DNA from: Azospirillum sp. TSA2s
Lineage (GTDB): Bacteria; Pseudomonadota; Alphaproteobacteria; Azospirillales; Azospirillaceae
Assembly: GCF_004923315.1 (NCBI RefSeq)
Contig: NZ_CP039642.1
Coordinates: 186,001-250,000 of the forward strand
Length of the DNA: 64,000 nt
Direction of reading: 5' to 3'
Part shown: piece by piece, positions 8,229 through 16,712 of the stretch
How the letters are laid out: each line of letters opens with the position of its first letter
Position numbering within the stretch: position 1 is the first letter of the stretch
The notes under the pieces: model-generated
What the model was told of the DNA's origin: nothing
The model's database searches: none
The model's input: only the letters and a program-made list of their open reading frames with translations
Made by a program: the position numbers and the translations under genes

Positions 8229-8564
8229 ATGCCGCATATCGAACGCACCGATCAAGGTGAGCAGTATGTGTTTCCCGGCACCGAACGCCGGACGGTCCCC
8301 GGCTTGCCCTATGCGGCGGAAGCCGACGGCCAGCTGACCCTGCATTTCTACGCCCCGCCCGAGAAGTCCGAACGCCGCCCCCGCCCGACCTCGGCGCGCG
8401 CGTTGTCGTCCACGCCCCTGCCGGTGACGGCGCTGCCGGCCAACGCGGCGATGCCCCCCGCGATGCCGCCGGCGCAGACGGCGCCGGCGGCGACCGACTC
8501 CGCGCCGCAGAGCCTGTTCGGCCGCCGGCTCGCCCATTTCCCGCGGGTGTTCGACCAGCCCTGA
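8229..8564 (+). CDS. Hypothetical protein, low complexity C-terminal half
   Basis: 111 residues, no family recognised. The first 45 residues are compact (VFPGTERRTVPGLPYAAEADGQLTLHFYAPPEK); the rest is rich in Pro, Ala, Arg and Ser and probably disordered, ending RLAHFPRVFDQP. No signal peptide or membrane segment is present. An alternative in-frame ATG at 8133 would add 32 Arg/Asp-rich residues, but the shorter form is preferred as the added part lacks structure. It lies 131 bases after pit on the same strand and is convergent with the following hybrid kinase. Coding status rests on frame length and codon pattern only. Confidence 0.5.
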   Translation: MPHIERTDQGEQYVFPGTERRTVPGLPYAAEADGQLTLHFYAPPEKSERRPRPTSARALSSTPLPVTALPANAAMPPAMPPAQTAPAATDSAPQSLFGRRLAHFPRVFDQP

Positions 8565-8601
8565 GCGGTTTCAGGCTGAGCGGCTTCAGGCTGCGCCGAC
8601 C

Positions 8602-11391
8602 TCAGGCGGTGCCGGTGCGGCTCCGCGTGGCGTCCAGCATGCGGGCGACCTGACGCAGCAGGACCTCGCGGTCATAGGGCTTGCCGACATGCCCGTTCAT
8701 CCCGGCCTCGCGGCATTCGCGCCGCTCCTCCTGGGACGAACCGGCGGTCAGCGCCAGGATCGGCAGGTCGCCGCGCGGCGGCGGCATCGCGCGGATGGCG
8801 CGGCTCGCCTCCAGCCCATCCATGCCCGGCATCTGCACGTCCATCAGCACGAGGTCGTAGTCGCCGGCTTCCACCGCCTCCACCGCCGCGGCACCGTCGG
8901 CCACAAGATCGATGGCATAACCGCTGTCGCGGAACAGGGCGGCCAGCAGTTCGCGGTTGATCGGCAGATCCTCGGCGATCAGCAGGCGCAGTGGTCCGGG
9001 GGAGCGTTCTTCGGTGGCAGGGGCGGTCGGATGGGCGGCGGGACGGGCCGCGGGGGACGGGGAGGGCAGACCGGCGGCCGTCGCCGGACGTGCGGCGCCG
9101 CCTTGCCGGGCGGCGATGCGGGCGAGCTGTCGGCGCAGGTCGTCGATGGCGAAAGGCTTGGCGATCATCGCGACGTCGGGGCCGAAGGCGGACGGGGTGC
9201 CGGCGGCATGGGCGGCGAAGCCGGAGGCCAGCAGCACCGGCAGGCCGGGGCGCATGCGGGCGGCGTGCCGCGCCAGTTCCGTCCCGTCCATGCCCGGCGG
9301 CATGACGATGTCGCTCAGCAGCAGGTCCAGCGGCTCAGGCCCGTCCAGCACCACCAGCGCCTCGTTGGCGTTGGCCGCCGCGATCACCCGATGCCCCCAG
9401 CCGCGCAGCAGCCCGGCCACCATGTCGCGCACCGTCGGGTCGTCGTCCACCAGCAGGACCGACAGCGGCCCGGAGGACGGCGGCCAGGACGGAACGGCGG
9501 CCGGAGCGGGAGGCGGCGCGGCAAAATTCACGGCGGTATCCGGGGTAAGGTCCGGGACAGAATTCTGGGTGGCGGCGGGCCCCACCGGCGGCATCCTGGA
9601 CTCCCTGGGGGCCGGCTCCGCCGGCAGCAGGCGGCTCGCCGGCAGGCGCACCGTCACCGTGGTGCCGACGCCCAGCGTGCTGCGCAGAGCGAGAGTGCCG
9701 CCATGCAGTTCGACCAGCCGTTTGGTCAGCGGCAGGCCCAGCCCGGTGCCCTCCGCCTCGCGACTGGCGGCGTTCCCGGCACGGGCGAAGGGCTCCAGCA
9801 CGCGGTCGATGTCCTCGGCCGGGATGCCAAGCCCAGTGTCGATGACGCGGATCACCGGCATGCCGTCGTCCAGGGCGGCGGACAGGGTCACCGACCCGCC
9901 CGACGGCGTGTATTTCACCGCGTTGGCGATCAGGTTCAGCAGGATCTGGCGGATGCGGCGGTCGTCGCCGTGCAGGTTGCGCACCGCCGGCTCCACCACC
10001 GCCGACAGAAGCACGCCGGCGTGCTCGGCCCGCGGGGTCAGCATGCGCACGGCGAAATCGGCGGCATCCTCCAGGTCGCAAGGTCCTTCCTCGAGCGTCA
10101 GCGCCCCGGCTTCCGCCCGCGCGTGGTCGAGGATCTCGTTGATCAGTTCCAGCACATGCTGGCCGGAATCGCGGACATTGGCGGCATATTGCCGGTAGGA
10201 GGGCGTGCCGACCGGCCCTTCCGCCTCGCGGGCGATCAGGTCGGAGAAGCCGATCACCGCGTTCAGCGGCGTGCGCAACTCGTGGCTCAGGCCGGCCAGG
10301 AACTCGCTCTTGTCATGGTTGGCGGCCTCGGCGGCCCGGCGCGCGGTCTCCGCCATGTCGCGGGCCTTGTCCAGCTCGGCGGCGAGTCGCGCGGTCTCGT
10401 CGCGCTCGGCGCTGGTCCGCTCCACGGCGCTGTGCGCCTCGGCCAGCGCCACCTGCGCCTTGCGCTCGCGGTCGAGGTAGCGCAGGCCCCAGCCCAGCAT
10501 CGCCAGGATCGCCAGCAACCCGACGATCGTCTCCAGCACCGTGTGCAGGGTGCGGGTGCGCCAGTCGGCCATCGCCTCGTCCCGGCCGATGCCGGTCAGC
10601 ACCACCAGACCATAATCGCGCACCGTCCGGTAGGCGGCGATGCGCGACACCCCGTCCAGCACCGACTGCAGCAGCAATTGGCCTTCCGGCGCCTCGCGCA
10701 GCTTGGATTGGAACAGCAGCCCGCCGGCCACCGATTTGCCGGCCGACTCCAGGGTGGCCGGGCGGCGGGCGATGACCTCGCCGGCCGGGCCGTAGACGCC
10801 GATCAGCGGATCGAACTCGACACCCAGCAGGGCGTAGAAATCGGTCAGCGAGTCCACCCGGATCGTTGCCGACGCCATCCCGACGAAACGCCCTTCATCG
10901 TCATACAGGGGACGCGAGACCGGGAAGACCGGAGGCTGGCCGCCGCTGCGGACGGTCTGCGCCGCACCGACATGCAGGCGCGCGCCGCCGCGCAGGGCCT
11001 CCAGCCCGGACGGATCGGCGAAGTCGGCGATGCGGTTGGGAAAGCTGGCCGATTCGAGAACGGCCCGGCCGTCGGCGTCATAGATCCAGATGGCGTCGGC
11101 GCCCTCGACCTGGGCGGCATATTCGCGCAGCCGGGTCCAATGTTTCAGGTCGCGGACCTTCTGCGGGCCGCCGGCTTCCGCCACCATCGCAGCGGTCTGG
11201 TCGAGCGCAACGTCGGCGGTGCGCACCGTGCGGTGGACATGGTCGTCGACCAGCCGGGCCATGTCCCGGACCATGGCGAAGCGGCGCTGCAGCGTGTCCT
11301 GGTAATCGTGGTAGATCCGGTGGCCCGCATTGCCCGCCAACGCGGCCAGCACCACGACCATCACCAGCGCGCCCCGTAGGAAGCGTCCCAC
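8602..11391 (-). CDS. Hybrid histidine kinase: dCache sensor, HisKA, HATPase, two receivers
   Basis: 929 residues. One membrane helix (about 5-24), a periplasmic PDC/dCache sensor (about 30-280), and a second helix (about 284-305). A coiled coil leads to HisKA with phosphoacceptor His in FLAGLSHELRTPLN (about 368) and HATPase with LLNLIANAVKYTP, DTGLGIP and GTGLGLPL. A Pro-rich linker precedes receiver 1 (about 640-760: VDDDPTVR, LLSDIVMPPG, IAKPFA) and receiver 2 (about 795-915: IAEDLPINR, LMDVQMPGMDG, VGKPYD). Catalytic residues are intact in all domains. No Hpt domain is present, so phosphotransfer onward would need a separate Hpt protein or use receiver 2 as the end point. No dedicated response regulator gene is next to it. 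Confidence 0.93.
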   Translation of the reverse strand: MGRFLRGALVMVVVLAALAGNAGHRIYHDYQDTLQRRFAMVRDMARLVDDHVHRTVRTADVALDQTAAMVAEAGGPQKVRDLKHWTRLREYAAQVEGADAIWIYDADGRAVLESASFPNRIADFADPSGLEALRGGARLHVGAAQTVRSGGQPPVFPVSRPLYDDEGRFVGMASATIRVDSLTDFYALLGVEFDPLIGVYGPAGEVIARRPATLESAGKSVAGGLLFQSKLREAPEGQLLLQSVLDGVSRIAAYRTVRDYGLVVLTGIGRDEAMADWRTRTLHTVLETIVGLLAILAMLGWGLRYLDRERKAQVALAEAHSAVERTSAERDETARLAAELDKARDMAETARRAAEAANHDKSEFLAGLSHELRTPLNAVIGFSDLIAREAEGPVGTPSYRQYAANVRDSGQHVLELINEILDHARAEAGALTLEEGPCDLEDAADFAVRMLTPRAEHAGVLLSAVVEPAVRNLHGDDRRIRQILLNLIANAVKYTPSGGSVTLSAALDDGMPVIRVIDTGLGIPAEDIDRVLEPFARAGNAASREAEGTGLGLPLTKRLVELHGGTLALRSTLGVGTTVTVRLPASRLLPAEPAPRESRMPPVGPAATQNSVPDLTPDTAVNFAAPPPAPAAVPSWPPSSGPLSVLLVDDDPTVRDMVAGLLRGWGHRVIAAANANEALVVLDGPEPLDLLLSDIVMPPGMDGTELARHAARMRPGLPVLLASGFAAHAAGTPSAFGPDVAMIAKPFAIDDLRRQLARIAARQGGAARPATAAGLPSPSPAARPAAHPTAPATEERSPGPLRLLIAEDLPINRELLAALFRDSGYAIDLVADGAAAVEAVEAGDYDLVLMDVQMPGMDGLEASRAIRAMPPPRGDLPILALTAGSSQEERRECREAGMNGHVGKPYDREVLLRQVARMLDATRSRTGTA

Positions 11392-11583
11392 GAATCCCCC
11401 TTCTTATGCCGCCCTTATGTGCCGCCCTCATGTCCCAATGCGCGGTGCGGCCCGAACAATGCTTCAGGCTCAAACTATCACGAATCCGGGAGGTCGGATG
11501 CCGGATTCGACCGGGCGGGCTCTCGGGGTTTATCCTGATGGCGGGGTTTGTCCTGATGGCCCGCCGATTTTCGGAAGGATCGG

Positions 11584-11835
11584 TCAGGCTTCCTGAACGG
11601 TTTCGATCTCCGACAGGTCGGACAGGCGGCGGGCCAGACGTTCGGTGCAGCGGATTTCGAGGATGCCGAAGCCGGCGTTGGGGGCGATCGTGTGCAGATC
11701 GCCGGCCATGCCGTTCTCGCTGGCCAGCCGCCGCACCCGCTCCACCATCGCGTCGCGTTCCGGCCGTCCCGGACGCAAACCCGGCAGCGGGCGGGTGAAG
11801 TGGAGCTTGTAGCGCTTGAAGATCGAAGGGGCCAT
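11584..11835 (-). CDS. Hypothetical protein (83 aa)
   Basis: Not recognised. The first third is basic (IFKRYKLHFTRPLPGLRPGR); the rest reads as a small alpha/beta fold (RDAMVERVRRLASENG, then FGILEIRCTERLARRLSDLSEIETVQEA). The second half vaguely recalls inhibitor I9/propeptide ferredoxin-like folds, where a C-terminal strand follows a helix, but this is only an impression. No signal peptide is present. It is leftward, 192 bases upstream of the dCache kinase start and 121 bases after a 55-residue gene. Confidence 0.55.
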   Translation of the reverse strand: MAPSIFKRYKLHFTRPLPGLRPGRPERDAMVERVRRLASENGMAGDLHTIAPNAGFGILEIRCTERLARRLSDLSEIETVQEA

Positions 11836-11956
11836 CAGGTCACGGGTGCGAAGTGGGGGCGGTCACGAGGGAGAATTGGGTCCCTGGATGCCGTCCCCCG
11901 GATCTCGCACAGGCCGGCGGTGCGATGCCAGCCCGAAAAGGCCCTATTCCGGCCGC

Positions 11957-12124
11957 TTACTTTTTGGGTTCGACGTTTTCGGCACCGGCGCGGGTGCCGC
12001 CGAAGCGGTCGGCGCCCTTGGCGTCGGGGGCGTCCGGTTTCTTGTGGTTGCCGGTGTTCTGCTCGCCCTCGGTGTGGCGGACGGTCTGTTCGGTGTGGGG
12101 TTGCTTGTTCTGCTGGCCGGTCAT
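11957..12124 (-). CDS. Very small hydrophilic protein (55 aa)
   Basis: A short frame starting MTGQQNKQPHTEQTV and ending ENVEPKK. It is rich in Gln, Asn, Lys, Glu, Thr and Gly and lacks hydrophobic stretches, so it is probably disordered. Translation looks real: AAGGGAGA, a strong ribosome site, sits 8-9 bases before the ATG, and codons follow the GC-rich third position of neighbours. AT-rich TTATATAAG lies just upstream and may be a -10 region. The composition resembles small stress-related or general hydrophilic proteins, but no function can be given. Confidence 0.6.
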   Translation of the reverse strand: MTGQQNKQPHTEQTVRHTEGEQNTGNHKKPDAPDAKGADRFGGTRAGAENVEPKK

Positions 12125-12204
12125 CGGTCGGGTCTCCCTTATATAAGGTGTCCCCCCTTAACCGGATCGGCCGGCATTGGTTTCGGTCGTGGTTGCGGTT
12201 GACC

Positions 12205-12552
12205 TCAGCTTTGCCGGGCAATCGCCTGCGCCACCGCCATCCACCGCTCCTCCTCCTCCGCCCACTCGTCCGCATCGCGCAGCGCGCGCAAGGGAGGCCA
12301 GACGCCGAGCCGGCTGGAGCGGCGCAGCGCGAAGAAGCGGTCGAGTTCCTCCCCGGTCGGCAGCCGGTCTTCCTTGCGCTGGTTGCAGCGGCGGTGCGCC
12401 AGCACGACGTTGGCCGGATCGTCGATCCCGCCATAGGCCTGGGGGATCAGATGGTCGAAGGTGGCCTTCGCCCCCACCGGCCCGTCGCAGAAGAAGCAGC
12501 GCCCGCCCTGCTGGACGTCCATCAGCCTGGCATCGTCCGGCGTCACGGGCAT
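12205..12552 (-). CDS. HNH endonuclease-domain protein
   Basis: 115 residues. The core is an HNH/McrA-type zinc and metal centre: CFFCDGPVG (Cys-x2-Cys), then the catalytic FDHLIPQAYGG, then NVVLAHRRCNQRKEDR carrying the Asn and the final His/Cys. This is a minimal HNH fold with a helical tail (ADEWAEEEERWMAVAQAIARQ). Such stand-alone proteins are thought to cut DNA, but their roles are mostly unknown. The ATG at 12552 is supported by GGAGA 6 bases upstream; it is 22 bases after rimO, so it is probably translated from the same transcript. A longer frame exists but runs back into rimO. Confidence 0.85.
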   Translation of the reverse strand: MPVTPDDARLMDVQQGGRCFFCDGPVGAKATFDHLIPQAYGGIDDPANVVLAHRRCNQRKEDRLPTGEELDRFFALRRSSRLGVWPPLRALRDADEWAEEEERWMAVAQAIARQS

Positions 12553-12574
12553 GGCGCTCTCCGCTTGGATGGGG

Positions 12575-13945
12575 TTACAGGTCGCGCTCGACGCTGCCCC
12601 ACAGGTCGTATTCGTCGGCATGCTCGATGGTGACGTCGACCATGTCGCCCGGCTTCAGGCCGGTCTCGCCGTTCAGGAAGACGTTGCCGTCGATCTCCGG
12701 CGCGTCGGCGTAGGAGCGGCCGATGGCGCCCTCCTCGTCGACCTCGTCGATCAGCACGCCCAGCGTATAGCCGACCTTCTGCTGGAGCCGCTCGGCGCTG
12801 ATCGCCTTCTGCGTCTCCATGAAGCGCTCCCAACGCTCCTGCTTGACCTCTTCCGGGACGGCGCCGGGCAGATCGTTGGCGGTCGCGCCCTCAACCGGCT
12901 CGTACTTGAAGCAGCCGACGCGGTCGAGCTGGGCCTCCTTCAGCCAGTCCAGCATGAACTGGAAGTCCTCCTCCGTCTCGCCGGGGAAGCCGGTGATGAA
13001 GGTGGAGCGCAGGACCAGATGCGGGCACTCGTCACGCCACTTGCGGATGCGGTCCAGCTGCTTTTCCTGGGCGGCCGGGCGGCGCATCGCCTTCAGCACG
13101 GTGGGCGAGGCGTGCTGGAACGGGATGTCGAGATAGGGGAGGATCTTGCCCTCCGCCATCAGCGGGATGACCTCGTCCACATGCGGATAGGGGTAGACGT
13201 AGTGCAGGCGGACCCACAGGTCGAAATTCGCCAGTTCGTTGCACAGGTCGAAGAAGCGGGTGCGGACCTCGCGGTCGTACCATTTCTCCGTCTTGTACTT
13301 CACGTCGACGCCGTAGGCGCTGGTGTCCTGGGAGATGACCAGCAGTTCCTTGACGCCGGCGACCGCCAGCTTCTCCGCCTCGCGCAGCACCGAATGGATC
13401 GGTCGGCTGACCAGATCGCCGCGCAGGCTGGGGATGATGCAGAAGCTGCAGCGGTTGTTGCAGCCCTCGGAAATCTTCAGGTACGCGTAGTGGCGCGGGG
13501 TCAGCCGCAGCCCTTCCGGCGGCACCAGATCGGTGAAGGGGTTGTGCGTCGGCGGCACGGCGTCATGCACCGCGCTGACCACCTGTTCATACTGGTGCGG
13601 ACCGGTGACGGCCAGCACGTCGGGGTGGATTTGCCGGATCATGTCCGATTCCACGCCCATGCAGCCGGTGACGATGACCCGCCCGTTCTCCTTGATCGCC
13701 TCGCCGATGGCGTCCAGCGACTCCTTCTTGGCGCTGTCGAGGAAGCCGCAGGTGTTGACCAGCACGACGTCCGCGCCGTCGTAGCTGGGGGAGATCTCGT
13801 ACCCCTCCGCGCGCAGGCGCGTGAGAATGCGCTCTGAATCGACGAGCGCCTTGGGGCAGCCGAGGCTGACGATGCCGACCTTCGGGGCGCCCATGGTCTG
13901 GGCGGCGGCCGGCGATGCGGACTTCGGAACGGGGGATGTGGTCAT
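12575..13945 (-). CDS. rimO: Ribosomal protein S12 (Asp89) methylthiotransferase RimO
   Basis: 456 residues. An N-terminal MTTase domain has [12 protein letters not shown] and [14 protein letters not shown], whose cysteines bind the auxiliary 4Fe-4S cluster. A radical SAM core carries the Cys-x3-Cys-x2-Cys motif in [14 protein letters not shown] (about 157-164). A C-terminal TRAM domain (about 385-450) ends the protein. The SLGCPKxxVDSE form and the direct adjacency of the domains identify RimO rather than MiaB. It adds a methylthio group to the conserved Asp of ribosomal protein S12. An extra 20-residue Ser/Ala/Pro-rich N-terminus is present. It is followed by the HNH gene and is divergent from a MarR-type gene. 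Confidence 0.96.
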   Translation of the reverse strand: MTTSPVPKSASPAAAQTMGAPKVGIVSLGCPKALVDSERILTRLRAEGYEISPSYDGADVVLVNTCGFLDSAKKESLDAIGEAIKENGRVIVTGCMGVESDMIRQIHPDVLAVTGPHQYEQVVSAVHDAVPPTHNPFTDLVPPEGLRLTPRHYAYLKISEGCNNRCSFCIIPSLRGDLVSRPIHSVLREAEKLAVAGVKELLVISQDTSAYGVDVKYKTEKWYDREVRTRFFDLCNELANFDLWVRLHYVYPYPHVDEVIPLMAEGKILPYLDIPFQHASPTVLKAMRRPAAQEKQLDRIRKWRDECPHLVLRSTFITGFPGETEEDFQFMLDWLKEAQLDRVGCFKYEPVEGATANDLPGAVPEEVKQERWERFMETQKAISAERLQQKVGYTLGVLIDEVDEEGAIGRSYADAPEIDGNVFLNGETGLKPGDMVDVTIEHADEYDLWGSVERDL

Positions 13946-14252
13946 CGCGCGCGTATACCGCCGAATCGAAGATTACGCCAGTGAAACATGGCGACGAAGC
14001 GAGTCGGCATGGCCGATATGCCGATTCCGCCTGCGTTTGCCTGGGGTCCGGGAACTCGGCTTCTCTTGCCGGGGTCAAAGCGATGCGACAATTTGCAACA
14101 AAAAGATGAAGTGTTCGATGTTCCGTTTTTCGTTTGAACGCGCTAATATATGTGCTGGTGTCATGATCGACGTGGCTGCCGCCTTACAGCGATAGCTGCC
14201 TGCCTTTTGATACGCCCATCGTATAGCCACTAAACCTTATAGAGTGGAACAA
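13946..14252. other. Divergent promoter region of rimO and the MarR-type gene
   Basis: About 307 bases with no protein-like frame. It becomes noticeably AT-rich from 14085 to 14160 and again from 14200 to 14250, as expected for promoters. A small palindrome near the right end is annotated separately. Confidence 0.5.
14210..14224. promoter_or_regulatory. Candidate operator palindrome before the MarR-type gene
   Basis: ATACG and CGTAT are separated by CCCAT. The site overlaps a possible -35 hexamer TTGATA (14207-14212) and lies about 30 bases before the start codon, a typical place for MarR-family autorepression. Assignment is by position and symmetry only. Confidence 0.35.
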
Positions 14253-14813
14253 ATGGACTTTGCAAAAGTGCGCGGCGTTGCTGCGGGCCGGATGGCGACG
14301 CGGAACAACGCGGCATCCATCGGCGCCGGCGTCACGGGAGCCGGATCCATCGGAGCGGCCATGGACTTCACCGAACCGGATCATGCCGGCGGCGCGTCGC
14401 CGCAGGCCATCGCCGACGTCATGCTTCAGATCGCCCACATCGCCGACAGCCTGGGTTATACCCACGGATTGAAGCCGTCGCAGTGGACGGCGCTGCGCTA
14501 TTTCGCCGGCGCCAACAACAGCCAGCGCACGGTGTCGGCCTTCGCCGACTTCCACGCCACCACCCGCGGGGCCGCCTCGCAGATGGTGGAGGTGCTGGTG
14601 GGCAAGGAGCTGCTGGTCCGCGTGCCGGTTCCGGAGGACCGCCGCGTCACCCAACTGCACCCGACGCCGAAGGCGCTGGAACTGCTGCGCCACGACCCGC
14701 TGAACGACTTTGCCGGCGTCATCGCCGAACTGGCGGGCGACGACCAGTACAAGCTGGCCGAGACGCTGACCAGCCTGCTGCGCGGCCTGCTGGAAAAGCG
14801 GCAGTCTGTCTGA
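14253..14813 (+). CDS. MarR-type winged-helix transcriptional regulator
   Basis: 186 residues. After a variable N-terminal 45 residues there is a helical dimerisation part (AIADVMLQIAHIADSLGY), then SQWTALRYFAGAN and a winged helix: QRTVSAFADFHATTRGAASQ as helix-turn-helix and VPVPEDRRVTQLHPTPKALELL as the wing, with the DRR pair that is a MarR hallmark. A C-terminal helix closes the dimer interface. An alternative GTG at 14244 adds three residues. The ligand and targets are unknown; an upstream palindrome suggests self-regulation. The downstream genes are convergent, so no operon partner is apparent. Confidence 0.8.
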   Translation: MDFAKVRGVAAGRMATRNNAASIGAGVTGAGSIGAAMDFTEPDHAGGASPQAIADVMLQIAHIADSLGYTHGLKPSQWTALRYFAGANNSQRTVSAFADFHATTRGAASQMVEVLVGKELLVRVPVPEDRRVTQLHPTPKALELLRHDPLNDFAGVIAELAGDDQYKLAETLTSLLRGLLEKRQSV

Positions 14814-14868
14814 TCCGGGGCAGTCCGATTCCGGGCCGTCTTAACCGGGGCCGCTCCGATCGCAGCCG

Positions 14869-15828
14869 TCAGGGCTTGCGGCAGGCGGCGACCGCGGCCT
14901 CCAGCCCGCGCTGATCGCGCTCGCTGAGGCGGTTGGCGACGAACCCCTCCCACACCCCGATCCGCGCCAGTTCCGACTGCACGCAGCGGCAATTGGCGGT
15001 GCAGGTCGCCGACGCCACCCCGGCGCGCTCGCAACTCGACACGCAGGCCGCCTGGAAATCGCGTGCGGCAGGCGTCTCCACCGGCGACAGCTGCGCCGCG
15101 GCCCAGGCGATGCCGAACAGCAGCGGCTGGTGCAGCAGATAGACCGCAAGGCTATGCCGCCCGGCCAGGGCCAGCAGCCGCCCGGCGCCGCTGGTCACCT
15201 CGACGCCCTCGCCCATCGCCGGCCACAGCCGCGCCAGCCCGATCCCGGCCAGAATGCCGCCGATCCAGGGCAGCAGCGGCACGAAGTCGTTGGAGTCCGG
15301 CGCCACCGTGGTCAGCCCGATCCAGCGCAGCCAAGGGCTGTCGAACAGCGGGAGGCCTTGCGTCGTCCCGATCAGCACCGCGGCAGCCGCCGTCGCCAGG
15401 GTCATGGCGGCCGGCAGGCGGACGAAGGCGAGGCCGATGACGCTCGCCACCGCGATGTGATGCAGCACGCCGAAGAAGATCGGGCTGTCGGGGAACAGGG
15501 CATAGGACGCCGCCGACACCGCCGCGGCCCCCGCCGCCACCCGTCCCAGACGACGCAGGAAGCGCTGCGGATCGAGGCCGTCGCGGGTCGCCAGCACCAG
15601 CCCGATGCCGGCCAGCAGCAGGAAGCTCGACAGGATCACGGCGCGCGCCGCCAGCCACAGCGGGTCGCCCAGCAGGTCGAAGCGGGCGAACCCGAAATAG
15701 GTGGCGTCCCAGCTGCCGTGATAGGCCGCCATCGCGACCAGCGCCAGCCCGCGCGCCACGTCGATGGCCGGACGGCGGGAGCTGCGCGCGAGGTCCTGTT
15801 GTGCCGGCGCAATGCCGATTGCCGTCAT
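14869..15828 (-). CDS. DUF1624 (heparan-alpha-glucosaminide N-acetyltransferase-like) membrane protein with Cys-rich tail
   Basis: 319 residues. Residues about 20-245 form a multi-helix membrane domain with the acyltransferase-like features of DUF1624: RRPAIDVARGLALVAMAAYHGSWDATYF at the first helix and AGRHSLAVYLLHQPLLFG at the last. From about residue 258 a soluble tail follows with six cysteines (ACVSSCERAG, TCTANCRC) and one more near the end. Its ATG overlaps the stop of the DUF429 gene (ATGA), showing translational coupling and fixing the start at 15828. The substrate is unknown; bacterial members are poorly studied, and the human relative acetylates heparan sulfate sugars. Confidence 0.85.
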   Translation of the reverse strand: MTAIGIAPAQQDLARSSRRPAIDVARGLALVAMAAYHGSWDATYFGFARFDLLGDPLWLAARAVILSSFLLLAGIGLVLATRDGLDPQRFLRRLGRVAAGAAAVSAASYALFPDSPIFFGVLHHIAVASVIGLAFVRLPAAMTLATAAAAVLIGTTQGLPLFDSPWLRWIGLTTVAPDSNDFVPLLPWIGGILAGIGLARLWPAMGEGVEVTSGAGRLLALAGRHSLAVYLLHQPLLFGIAWAAAQLSPVETPAARDFQAACVSSCERAGVASATCTANCRCVQSELARIGVWEGFVANRLSERDQRGLEAAVAACRKP

Positions 15829-16712
15829 GATCCGGTCGTCCCCACCCCGAAAATCCACCCTTCTTGCCGCCTTGCGGTGTCGTCCAGTCCCGGCGGCGTC
15901 CAGGCCGACGCCTTGGCCGCGAGCCAGCGCAGGCCGGCGGCCGACACCAGCGCGTCGCTGTCATGGTCGCTGACCATACCGGAGCGCCGCAAAGGGTGCG
16001 AGCCCAGCCGGCGCAACGCCTCGTCCATTTCGCCGCCGTCGCGGATCTTGCGCTGGCCGAAGCCGGTATGCTTGAGGAACAGGCGCGGGTAGATCTCCGC
16101 CATCACGCTTTGCCCCGGCGCCGGATCCTCGAAGGGCCAGACCGCCAGCCGGCCGGGCAGGGCGGTTCGCAGGGCGCGCAGCACCCGCATCCCGGCCAGC
16201 GCCCCCTTGCCGACCTGACGGGAGCCGATCAGCTTGTAGGGGCTCTGCGGGTGGCCCAGCCCGTCGGCGCGGCAGGCCCATTCGGTGGCGCGGTGCGGGT
16301 CCTCGTACCAATCCGGCTGCGGCCCGCCATGCCAGAAGCCCAGCCCGTGCAGCGGGTGGCTGGCGAAGGGACCGCCGCCGAAGTCGGGTTCGTCGGCGCA
16401 GACCGCCTCCACCGCGTCCCACAAGTCGAACGCCGTCGCTTCCCGGCCGGGAAAGCCGCGCGCCGCCACCGCGAAGGGCAGGGAGAAGGCGCAGTCGATC
16501 CCCACCAAGGCGGGTTCTCGTGGCAGTTCCGCACGCAGCCAGTTGAACACCGCCGTCCGCGACCACCAGCCGCCGGGACCCTCGACCAGCCGGGGTGCGG
16601 AATCGCCCACCACGCACTCCGCCACCGCGATGCCGGCGTAGCGCTTGCCGCGGGCGCCGGACCAGTCGATGGCGATGAAGCGGCCGAAGGCGGGCGCCGC
16701 CGTCCCGGTCAA
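15825..16712 (-). CDS. DUF429-family protein (RNase H-like fold)
   Basis: 295 residues, soluble. The N-terminus FIAIDWSGARGKRYAGIAVAE is the first strand-turn of a DUF429 RNase H-like fold with the acidic Asp; LVGIDCAFSLPF gives the second acidic strand and SDHDSDALVSAAGLRWLA the C-terminal one. No biochemical role is established for the family. The start is unusual: the only fitting codon is TTG at 16712, which overlaps the dnaE stop (TTGA). Its own stop overlaps the next start (ATGA). Expression would therefore depend on translation of dnaE. Confidence 0.78.
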   Translation of the reverse strand: MTGTAAPAFGRFIAIDWSGARGKRYAGIAVAECVVGDSAPRLVEGPGGWWSRTAVFNWLRAELPREPALVGIDCAFSLPFAVAARGFPGREATAFDLWDAVEAVCADEPDFGGGPFASHPLHGLGFWHGGPQPDWYEDPHRATEWACRADGLGHPQSPYKLIGSRQVGKGALAGMRVLRALRTALPGRLAVWPFEDPAPGQSVMAEIYPRLFLKHTGFGQRKIRDGGEMDEALRRLGSHPLRRSGMVSDHDSDALVSAAGLRWLAAKASAWTPPGLDDTARRQEGWIFGVGTTGS

